Source of the DNA: Mortierella sp. BCC40632
Taxonomy: Eukaryota; Mortierellomycota; Mortierellomycetes; Mortierellales; Mortierellaceae
NCBI GenBank assembly: GCA_011634665.1
Contig: WAEK01000008.1
Location: 1,605,501 to 1,669,500, forward strand
Length of the DNA stretch: 64,000 bases
Direction: 5' to 3'
In this document: piece by piece, positions 12,506 through 21,453 of the stretch
How positions within the stretch are numbered: the first letter of the stretch is position 1
Layout of the letters: each line of letters begins with the position of its first letter
Translations under genes and position numbers: made by a program
Notes under the pieces: generated by a model
The model's database searches: none
Told to the model about the DNA's origin: nothing
Seen by the model: only the letters and a program-made list of their open reading frames with translations

Positions 12506-13350
12506 AAACGCCCAGAGGAATGACAAGAGTCAGTACTTACATCCATGCCGTCGTTAAAAGCCATCTCCATCGCTGCCATGACTACATCCGTTCCAGAGTC
12601 GCCCTTGCAGCCAAAGACTCGGTAAGCACCAATTGTCACTTCTGGTGCCACTCCCACAAACGGCTCTGGCGGCTTGTACTTGCCCTTGATATCAAGGGCA
12701 TCCGCACCAATGATTCCTGCGATGTGTGTACCGTGTCCGCGACAGTCCATTGGGTCAGCGTCAGGGATAGGTGCGTTGTAACCGTCGTAGTTATCACCAA
12801 CAAAGTCCCATCCGTATTTGACGCGACAGTTCTTGCCATTGCGGGCAAAACAACCCTCGGACGAGCCTTTCGCTGCGAACGCAGGGTGTTTGTAGTCAAT
12901 GCCAGAGTCGATGACACCAATCTTGACGCCCTTTCCAGTCAGCTTGTACCGTTTGCGAACAACGTCCATGCCAGTCATCTGGTGGAGCGAGGCTGCCAGC
13001 ACATCTTTTCCCTTCTTGCCCTTGACAGAAGTGGCAATTTGTGGGATCTTATTGACTGTAACGCGCCAGACGTTCTTCACACCCGGGATGTTGGCAAGGG
13101 CATCGCCCTCGTGGCCGGACTTGACCGTCAGCGCGGCGCCATGAAAAATGTCAAACTCCTTTCGGACATTGTACTGGACACGGTGAGCGCGAAAGTTGTT
13201 GTGGGCCGCAGCCCGACTAGTTGACTGCTCGTATTCGACAATGTAAGCATTGGGCACAAAGCTGATCTTGCCCGGTGGCACATGGAACTTGCCAGCCGAA
13301 ACCAGAGGCGCGACTGCAGCGAGAGCAGCAAAAATTGAGGTGAGTTTCAT
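10297..13350 (-). CDS. Secreted subtilisin-like serine protease (S8), paralog 1
   Basis: Exons 12541-13350 and 10297-12153 with a 387-bp phase-0 intron (GTAAGT...CTAG), 888 residues. A signal peptide (about residues 1-19, MKLTSIFAALAAVAPLVSAG) precedes an inhibitor-type propeptide. The catalytic triad is visible: Asp148 in GVIDSGID, His206 in RGHGTHIAG and Ser526 in SGTSMASP. Asn307 in AAGGND fits the oxyanion position. A protease-associated-type insert sits between His and Ser, and an Fn3-like C-terminal region follows, the large-subtilase layout of cuticle/wall-degrading fungal S8A enzymes. It probably degrades extracellular protein. Start: the upstream frame is open to 13437, but this ATG sits directly before a good signal peptide. 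The intron position matches the second paralog exactly. A TATA box lies about 385 bp upstream. Confidence 0.93.
12154..12540 (-). other. Intron of subtilisin 1 with GA and CA microsatellites
   Basis: This intron is unusually long for the window. It contains a (CA)n tract at about 12472-12500 and a GA/A-rich tract at about 12155-12225. Its splice sites are consensus. Confidence 0.85.
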
Positions 13351-13740
13351 GATGAGGAGTGAAAGTTGAACGAGAAGAGGAGAGTGTTGTAGTTGCCGTG
13401 GAGGCGACAGGGGAAGTCGAGAGAGAGAGAGAGACAAAGGGAGAGTCGATAAAGGACGTGACTGAGGAATGACGAAAGGTCGATCGGGTAACCGGAGACG
13501 TGCAAAGAGCTAAAGAGAGAGAAAAGAGACGGAGAGATGAAGGGGAGGAAGGAGAGGAAGGGATAAAGGAAGGGTGGTGAGGAGGATGAGGGGTGGGAGT
13601 GGAAGAGAAGTTGGCCCCGAGGCGTGCGGGGAGGAAGGGTGTGGGAGGAGGAGGAGGAAGAGGAGTGGGTCCTGAAGGAAAAGGGCAACGAAGACAAGAG
13701 AGCAAGAGCAAAGAGTGGAGTAGTGCATCCTTTTATACTC
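13351..13740 (-). promoter_or_regulatory. CT-rich leader and TATA box of subtilisin 1
   Basis: On the minus strand a TATAAAA sequence lies at 13731-13737, followed by about 350 bases that are strongly pyrimidine-rich (CT/TC repeats) up to the start codon. This is a typical fungal core-promoter arrangement. The predicted transcription start is about 30 bases downstream of the TATA box. Confidence 0.6.
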
Positions 13741-15441
13741 GAGTTTCTAAGCTAATAAAAAAAAAAGAAAGGTATTTGCTGGATTGGTATGCCCATCTGA
13801 CAAGACAAAGTGAGCCGTTCGATGGAGCATGCAGAGCAAGGGCAATCATGCAGGAGGGGGTCAACGGGCCACGGGTGAGACTTAAGAGTGAACTAGCGAG
13901 TCTGTCTGGGGTCCCATCGCCCCATGCAAGGGGGCGCATTCATCCCAAAGGAGTCGAGGCCAAAATCCAGCCATGCACCCATGCCCAATCAAGCTCATCA
14001 GCCAGCAATGACAATCTGCATCCAAAATGCTTCCTGTCCTGCCTCATCATCATTGTTCCATCCATCGACATTTCCTCACCCTCGAACGCCCCTCTCTCTC
14101 TTTCTCTCTCTTGACTTGCTGTAATTTGGCAAAGGGGTCTATGCGGCCCGCGCAAAGCTCTCAAGCCAACGTCCATACAATATGAGCATCTTTGACAGAG
14201 GCTCCACAAAACAACAGATTGCACAGAGTGTGTGGGCAGAGCGCTACCGCCTCCAGTTGGCTATTGTTGTGGACAGGGACAAACTAATTAATGCTCCGAA
14301 GAGATGTTGCCCTCGATCCATGGTATGTTTAGGGTATTGTCAGGGCATTTGGCTTACTTCTGTCTTGAGCGAGCTTAACCGCCGAGGTGCATGGAACAAA
14401 GCTGAGCATAGGTACAGAACTGGTACCCGTTTGGCTGGCCATTGCAAACGTCCCTCTTTTTTCTCCGCTGCTCTCGCAGCGCCATTGTTGCATTCTTTTT
14501 TCTCGCCGTGACGCCACGAGCATCTGTTGTATTGGAGAGGAGTATAGGAGGATGTTGGCCTGCTCCACGTCCGACGGCTAAACAAGATGTTGTGATGGAT
14601 TGGGCAGCTTCACGGCCAAGCTTCTGCCACTGATATAGTCATATTGGTGAAGAAAATAGTTTGTTGAAACATTTATCTGACTCTCTGGCATGTCGCGTCT
14701 CGGTTCTAGATAGATAGCATCTCCAAGGATATGAGAATTGGACAAACTGCATGCTGACGAATACCTAAGATGCCTCCATTATCCCCCTTTTTACAGAGTC
14801 CTTAAGCTGCATGGTCCTGTGGGGTGGCCACTACTTCATGTCAATAAAGAGCTCTTCTTGCCACTAACTCATTTTATTTCATGTCTCAGTAAATAGCAAG
14901 CTCTGACCAATCCAGGACCTGGAATGTATCTTGAACAGCAGCAATGTGCTTGACCATAAAGCAAGACGGCCTTTGATGCAATGACTGTTCCGCATAGAAG
15001 ATTTCCCACTTTAATGCATCGGCTGTGCTAGTTAGAGCGTCTTGCTTTACTATGAAGCCAATGGTGAAAAAAGAATGATTGTAGAGTGAGAATGCTCATT
15101 TGGTGCAGGAAAACGCGTCATTAATTTGCTGCTATTCAGGTCACACTAAGGGCATTCTTTAGCCTGCTCCGCCCTGAAGAAAAGGGTTGCTGGTATGATC
15201 GGCAGTTGCCCTTTGGCCATTAGAACCAACCGACTCAGCCTCGGAATCCTCATCGATCATTATCTTTTTTTCCACTCTCGGTTCTTTTCTTCTCTCTCTC
15301 TCTCTCTTTTCTTCTCTCTCTCTCTCTCTCTCTTTTCTTTCTCTCTCTCTCTCTCTCTCTTTTCTTCTCTCTTCTCTCTTCTCTCCCTCATACCCACAAT
15401 CTCTTTTTACACTATTTCACACCTCCTGCCCATTTGTCACT
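13741..15441. other. Intergenic between subtilisin 1 and Kre9-like gene 1
   Basis: No gene is supported in these 1.7 kb. Short open frames occur but show no family resemblance and no coding bias. The right end is a CT-rich leader of the next gene. Confidence 0.45.
15288..15384. repeat. CT microsatellite
   Basis: Imperfect (CT)n/(TCTT)n tract directly upstream of the Kre9-like gene that starts at 15442. It probably forms part of its 5' leader or promoter. Confidence 0.9.
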
Positions 15442-16396
15442 ATGAGGCTAACAAACCTGATTTTGGTATTCATCCATCTCGCGATCTCCACCGCCCAGAC
15501 TCTGAGCTTCTCGTAATGGCCCGACACATCCCCCTTTAGCATCTTTGAGTACGTTATTCCTTTCCTCCAAAATCACTAACGCTCCTTCACCATTCTTTTG
15601 CTTCAGAACCCCTTCAATAATATCCTCTTGGTATAGCGGTAGATCATACACTGCCAGCTGGAGTGGCAGCTGTGCCAATATGAGGGATGTTTCCCGATCA
15701 ATGGATATCATGCTTGTTGACTTCCTTGATAGATTGGTTGCTTCATTAGGCGCCATTGACTGTTCTGGCAACAGTGGAAAGGTCGGAATAACCATCCCCG
15801 GTTCCGTTAGTTATGGAGTCTACCTTCTACGAGTCGAAACCGTCCCCTCCTTCTCATACTCGAGTGTCTTTATTATCTCATCTTCACAAATTCCTCAGTT
15901 TCCTCCACCTTTCTCAATTGAAATCCCTCAGTTTCCTCCGCCTTTCACAACCCCTCAACCCACAAAGCCTACACTACCCCTGCCCGTCACTTCCTCACCC
16001 AGAACTTCTACCCTTCCTGATGCCTCATCAACCATCTCCGTATCTGTATCGCCCTCCCGCTCGACTCTTACAGCCTCTCCTCCCATCATCCCTGCCGTCT
16101 CTCCTGGATCTGGATATCAGGCACACGCTACAGACATGTCTCCAGGATTAGTTGGAGGTGTATTAGCAGGGTGCATTGTTCTATGTGGGGTCGCAATCGC
16201 CGCCCTCATTGGAGCCTACTTTATGGTAAGGCGAAGAAACAACAATAGGAGGACAGCCGTCGATATCGAGCTGGGAACCACTGAAAGTTGTCCCACTCAC
16301 GGCAGTCCGCGTGAACAGGAGCTACCGACAATACCTTCCCCCCTTGGTCCCCTGGAGGAGCCTCGATCTTCCAATAAGCATCTCCCACCCCTTTAA
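15442..16396 (+). CDS. Kre9/KNH-like domain cell-surface membrane protein 1
   Basis: Exons 15442-15512 and 15607-16396, phase 2, 286 residues. A signal peptide ending near STAQ is followed by a domain with the Kre9/Knh1 N-terminal Ig-like pattern: SW-x-SGRSYTASWSGSC, an aliphatic strand, CSGNSGK, IPGSVSYGVYLLRV and a YSSVFII strand. A Ser/Thr/Pro-rich stalk, one transmembrane helix (GLVGGVLAGCIVLCGVAIAA region) and a basic-start cytoplasmic tail follow. The family is linked to cell-wall glucan assembly or extracellular binding; this member's function is unknown. The donor GTAATG is non-ideal. A 9-nt microexon (CATCTTTGA, 15540-15548, between TTTAG and GTACG) would also keep frame but requires a 27-nt intron, so I favour skipping it. 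The gene at 25460 has the same intron position and phase. Confidence 0.75.
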
Positions 16397-17113
16397 GGAT
16401 GTCTGTGCAGTTTCCTAGCAAATAGATCAAGGAGAGAGAGTTCGCTCCAGAGGCTAATCCCACTATGTAGTCAGCATTTTCGCACAATCATAACCTGGAA
16501 ATGTCGTCAAAGACTTTGTTTGATGCAGTGAATTACACTGAATAAAAACGGTACAACCGGGCGGTACAAAACCTCATCCTGGTAAAATTCACTGGTACAT
16601 CTATTCGGTACATTTACCGGTAACAGAATGAACATTGTACCACAGGTAAACATTTTGGCTTCAGTAGTATACCGTTTACTGAGTACTGTTGATACTGCGG
16701 TATACTGAATACCAGTGTAACTCACTACTTTTTGCCTTTTCAGTTGCGAAACATAATTTTCTAAGCGTCAATTGTCAAGGTCTTGATATGTGTCCAGCGT
16801 CTAATCGGCTTGTTTAGACCCACCGTCTTTTTCCTTGTCCTGTTTTTAATGATGCCTGTTAATTCCTCGCCTGAAGTGGAAGCAAAAGGTCGAGACGAGA
16901 AGAACGACACATTGTATAAAACATTTGTTACACGTTTTACACTTCTGTTTGCCAGTCAGTCTCATCAAGCCGAACACAAGATTATTATCTTGTAAGCGGT
17001 TTCGTTTTCTTTTTTCTTTCTTTCTTTTTTTTTTTTTTCTCAAGTGGACATCAAGGCTATATTTCAAAAATGTTACCTTTCCGCTCTGCCAGGAAATCTA
17101 ATCACGCAATGCT
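16397..17113. other. Intergenic with MITE-like element
   Basis: No coding sequence is supported. It contains the inverted-repeat element listed separately and a pyrimidine tract (about 17006-17040) near the 3' end of the decayed Crinkler gene. Confidence 0.5.
16525..16728. mobile_element. Putative MITE, about 204 bp
   Basis: Terminal inverted repeats of about 16 bp: the left end at 16525-16540 (GCAGTGAATTACACTG) pairs with the right end at 16713-16728 with two mismatches. The interior is rich in GGTAC/GTACC-type palindromic motifs that can fold back. There is no coding capacity. No clear target-site duplication is seen, so the exact ends are uncertain. Non-autonomous DNA transposon remnant is the best guess; a simple hairpin-rich repeat is the alternative. 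Confidence 0.45.
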
Positions 17114-19550
17114 CTACTTGTCCTTCGATAGCACATAATTGATTAGTCTTTTCAAACGGACAATATCGCGCTTGTGTTTCTCGATACCTTCATAAAAGAA
17201 GTCATCCATGTTCGACAGGTCGATATAAACCATTACATCCTCGATGCCTGTAGAGGGGTCCCTCTTGACCTTAGTTGTTGGCTTTGGGCCCTGAACCCTT
17301 GGGAACTCGAGGTGAATGCGAAGAATGCCTTTAATCTCCTTGGGTGCACCAGAAGCAACAAAACTGTCTCTGATCTTTTTTAGGGATGGGTTTTCCTTGG
17401 CTCCGTCCTTTGCCAAGAAGCTGCAGCGAATATCGCTGGACGATTCGTTTTCTTTGTGGTCGGCTTGCGGTATAGCGTTGCCATAGAACTTGATAGCAAG
17501 GGACCCAGCAAAATGTTTGTCAAAGAACCATGCCCCATCCCGACGGGTACCAGATTGTTCAACTAGCATCTTGTTCGACGGACGGTCAATGAGAAACTGG
17601 AGATCGGCCTCAGCGTCGTGGTCCCCATAATCAAATCCACGCGCCGTATTGATTTCGTCGATCTGAAGCTTGAGTCCAATGCACCATGAGGGTAATGTAA
17701 TACCCTTGAGGAATGGAAGATCCTCAAGACGAAAGTTGCAGAAGCGTCGCAGGGATTGTCGCACGAGTGGTTCCAGAGCATTCCCTTTGGCTGATGACTT
17801 GACACCGAGATTCTCAATGATTCCGTCAAGCTGACGGAGATGCTCCGAAAAGAAGGGATCTGCGTTCGACCGTTTCAGTTCTTCCTCTACCACTTCGACC
17901 ACAAGCGGCTCGTCCATGAGCCAATGCACCCCATCGCTATGTATTCGCAGACTGCACAGGGCCTTATCCATAAAATCAGCTTGACTGTCACTTGTAAACC
18001 AGATCTTGCCCCCCTGGAGATTGTATGCTAATACCATGCGGCCGAGTAGATGTGCGATATCCCCGGTCCTGTCTGTGTCTAGAAGGTTTCGCACCTTATC
18101 GCGCAGTTCAGTCTTTGCTTGTTCAATCGCTGAATCGAGTGCCATGTCCAGCTTGGTTTGTTTGCTCCGAGGTTAGATGTGATGATATTCGAAAAGCTCA
18201 CGGGCAACGCTGACAGACAATCGTGCTCTCCCTGTGAGCATCCGACATTTGGCATCTGGAAGGGTACGGCCGGAGATATCAACCAGCTCTGATACTATGG
18301 TATCCACGTCTTGATCGTCAAACGAAGGATACTGCAGGATTCTGTGAATTTGGTGCGTTTGCCGACTGCCGAGTACACGCGCCCTGCATCTTGTAAAGAG
18401 AGCGATGTTCCAAGTACCACCACTGTTGCCCGCACACCTCCTAGTGTCGCACAGAGAGGTGTGAGAAACCCGCGGCTATATCTCTCCTTGATCCGCCCTT
18501 TGCTGTCGAAGATTTCGTCGGGTTTATTTGTCGCACTTGGCGAAATAAATTCCCTTGGCAAAATGAGGTTTCTTGCGATCTGGGCTTCGTCAAGAGCAAC
18601 CACCAGCCCCAGATCTTGCTGACGAAGATGGACTGCTAGTCTATTCTGCGTAAAATCCAGCATGCTTCTGATCGTCTCGGCTTCGAACACACGCAGCATG
18701 TTGACCAAAACCCCAATCGTCACGCCGCTCCCATTCGTCTGCTCACGGAAGAACTGTTCCGGTGTGAGTAGACCATTGCTGTTGAAAAGAAGCTGTAGAA
18801 ATAACAGTCGCGCTAAGATCTCAAGCTCCACACGATCTCCTGCAACATCTTTCAGGCGTCTGTCGCTAGCGATCCGTTGATCCCGCGACATTGGTGAAGG
18901 AAGCGCTAAACACATCTTTTCAACATCCTTTGCAAGGTTAGAGAAGTTTTGATCCCGAAACTCTGGTTGACTGGTGCTGCGTGGATTCGAACACACGCAG
19001 TATACAGCAAAGTGCTTCTTTGCCTGATCGATCACCGTCGCAGTTTTGCCAGAGCCTGATCGACCAACCATGGCCACCACGCTATGGCCAGTAGTCTTCG
19101 TGATGTCGCTGTCGACTATCTGGCGAAGGGTCTTTTTATCTTCTAACATTGGTTGTCTGTCCAGTACCGCTCCAAGCATTGTGAGATTCATGCTCTCCGC
19201 CGAGACACCATAAGGCAGCGGTTTTTTGTAGAAGGGCCCCAGTTTATCCTTTTGAGCGGTCTCGACATCCGCTGCATCAACAGTATGCCAGGAGTGGTGT
19301 GGTTTTGCACCCTCAATGATTTAAGTCAGTCAGTTCATTCTCGATGTTGTCATAGGGAACGACTCTCTTTGTAAGTGCCGCTAAGGTTTAAAACGAGAAA
19401 AAAGAATTGATTAGCGATGTGAAAGACGAACAGGCAGCGATATCACTGTACTCACCACCCTTCGAATTACCAGGACGAGGTTTATTCGAAAGATAGCCAG
19501 GGAGAGGACTTGGGACGCGGGCAGGGACTGTGCGGCGTGGTTGAATGACG
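17114..19550 (-). pseudogene. Decayed Crinkler-type P-loop NTPase with REase-fold C-terminus
   Basis: The minus strand keeps, in order: a Pro-rich linker typical of fungal Crinkler-type proteins (19456 to about 19550, motif PSPLPGYLS), an intron (19381-19455), a lead-in segment (motif KLGPFYKK), a P-loop (GRSGSGKT, about 19044-19065), a DEAQ Walker-B-like motif and a C-terminal restriction-endonuclease-fold candidate (ALEPLV, RRDGAW and LAIK motifs). Three breaks are visible: a frame change near 19312-19325, a one-base loss near 18340-18350 and an in-frame TAA at 18173-18175. The ubiquitin-like header expected at the N-terminus was not found upstream. In the known family the NTPase-nuclease combination acts as an effector or intragenomic-conflict protein. 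This copy looks dead. The two long open segments, 18295-19191 and 17114-18145, are remnants. Confidence 0.8.
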
Positions 19551-20319
19551 GGGTCAAAAAAAAAGAGGGGATGGAAAGGCGTGAGAATGGTGGCAAAGAC
19601 GATGAAAGTGTGGAAATGGTGGTAAAAAAGAAGGCTATGAGAAACAAACGAAAATGTAAGAACGAAGGAGGGCGTGGGAGCAATGGAGGAAGGTGACATG
19701 GCAAATGACCGTAGAGGACAGAGAAAGCAATAGGAGAACTGCGGCCCTGACACGCGGATGTCTCAGTACTCCCTTCAGCCACATCCCTTCCTTTCTCCAT
19801 CCCTCTCTCCTCTCCACCATCATCCTGCTCTTTTCCATTACCCTTCATCGCTCACCCACGTTCTCCTCCATCACCCTCTTGATTGCTCTTTTCTCGTCCA
19901 TCAATTGCTTCCTTTCACAACAACTTTTCCACTTCCTTTGCCTTTATCATCACTCCCTTCCGCTTCTCATCATCGCTCTATTAAAGCATCAGAGTTCTGC
20001 CTCCTGTCTGTAAGCATGGCTGACACCGCATATTGAACTATCTGAGCGCTACTGACTCCGCATCAGGACGTAATACTTGCCATGTACATCCATCCGTCGA
20101 TCTCTACAAATCTCTCCTTGACTGGTTGTTTTTTTGTCACCTCTCGATTGACTCACATCACTAACTAATTCCCTTGTTTTGCCCTCCCACCATTACATTC
20201 ACTTCAGCCAACTCGACCAACGTTATCCATTCCTGATTTGCATTGTTCAGCCGCTCGCTAAACTACCGTTGTTTGTAGTGTTCAAAGGTAATTTTTTTTA
20301 TGTCTCACCCTGAGTAGAA
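19551..20319. other. Intergenic, low-complexity
   Basis: Sequence upstream of the Crinkler relic, pyrimidine-rich on the plus strand at 19760-20000. Neither a ubiquitin-like header exon nor any other gene was found. Confidence 0.4.
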
Positions 20320-20755
20320 CAACGCGGTGGAAATTGGCCCATCTTCTTTTGTTCCAGCAAATACACTTTAGACCAGTCCAGGTGGTCTTTGGGCTTTGCC
20401 GAGCTGGGAAGTGGCTGTTACGCGTTTCAGTGATATTCAGGGTTACAGACGTCATACTGTTAATTGCCTTCAACGCGGTGGAAATTGGCCCATCTTCTTT
20501 TGTTCCAGCAAATACACTTTAGACCAGTCCAGGTGGTCTTTGGGCTTTGCCGAGCTGGGAAGTGGCTGTTACGCGTTTCAGTGATGTGATGGCAAACGTC
20601 GTACTGTTAATTGTATGACAAGTCCATCTTCTTTTTTCCAGCAGATATACCGCTTGATACTGCTTCGCATATCTTTTGGACTCTACCGAGCTAGGGAATG
20701 GCTTTCGCAACGGCAGTCTTCTTCCTACTTTATGTTCATGAAGTGATTGATATTT
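20320..20755 (+). repeat. Tandem duplication, about 151-bp period, with a third diverged copy
   Basis: The unit starting with AACGCGGTGGAAATTGGCCC occurs at about 20321 and again at 20472, with near-identity over the first ~117 bases and divergence near the unit end. A third, much more diverged copy runs from about 20622 to 20755 (shared CCATCTTCTTTT, TTTGGACTC/TTTGGGCTT, CCGAGCT-GG-A-TGGCT words). It lies just upstream of the open frame at 20847. Confidence 0.8.
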
Positions 20756-20846
20756 CGGGTTACGTATACTCGGTTGTGATTTTAATACGTCTTATAGCCA
20801 CCAACTTCTCACCTCTTGTCGAATATTATATCGTAGGTCCGAAGTC

Positions 20847-21242
20847 ATGTCTGTAAGACGAGAATACTTGAATTGGGCGTTGGACAGGAAGGAGCATGGA
20901 GAGCACGTCGGTCTTCCGGAATTTGTTCTCCACTTCGACCTTAGCAACAAGGAGGACTCAACAGAGGCATTTCGACAGCTTATTCAGTCAGCAGAATTAC
21001 GAGAAAGCAGGAGAAAAAGACTCATGGATGCATTTGATATTTTTCAAGCTCAGCATGAAGAACGATTTTGGGCACAACGCCTACTGGAAATTAGTTCTGA
21101 GGTTCAATCGAAGCGTGCTAGTCTTGCTGCCCAAAGTGCCGCAGTGGCTCAGTCGGATTCTGGGTTTAGACTGGCCGTGTCATCAAGTTGTCACTTGGGA
21201 GGTACGATTTGGCGCACATGTGATGATAATCAACATGTTTGA
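20847..21242 (+). CDS. Hypothetical protein, probably an N-terminal fragment
   Basis: An ATG-initiated frame of 131 codons, rich in charged residues and helix-forming stretches (about residues 1-100, with REYLNWALDRKEHG near the start). From about residue 105 the sequence loses that character and ends soon after, so the gene is probably truncated or spliced onward. I do not recognise the family with confidence. Its position between a tandem repeat and a decayed mobile-type nuclease gene suggests mobile-element debris, but this is inference. Confidence 0.4.
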   Translation: MSVRREYLNWALDRKEHGEHVGLPEFVLHFDLSNKEDSTEAFRQLIQSAELRESRRKRLMDAFDIFQAQHEERFWAQRLLEISSEVQSKRASLAAQSAAVAQSDSGFRLAVSSSCHLGGTIWRTCDDNQHV

Positions 21243-21453
21243 TCGACATGCTTATCCCTTAAACCGTAAGGTTTAATAGGCAAATTTGCCAGTCAAAAAA
21301 TGGGAGTGAAAGAGTGAAAGAGAGGGTTAGCATCCACTACTGGTTATGTTTGAGTTGGCCTGGCTTGCATCTCCGTGAATTGCCCATGAATTGCTTACCA
21401 ATACGGGATAATTATTGTCGAGCTCCACGCTCGACTTGGGGAGCAGAGCGCTC
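21243..21453 (-). other. 3' flank of the Fanzor-like pseudogene
   Basis: Non-coding sequence immediately downstream of the Fanzor-like stop. In TnpB/Fanzor systems a guide (omega) RNA is commonly encoded over or just after the 3' end of the nuclease gene, so this is where one would look. I see no decisive structure by eye. Confidence 0.25.

Noticed and set aside
12520..13224. 234-codon plus-strand open frame
   Set aside because: Antisense shadow of subtilisin 1 exon 1.
13217..13728. Overlapping Ser/Leu/Pro-rich open frames on the minus strand
   Set aside because: Translations of the CT-rich 5' leader of subtilisin 1; low complexity in all three frames.
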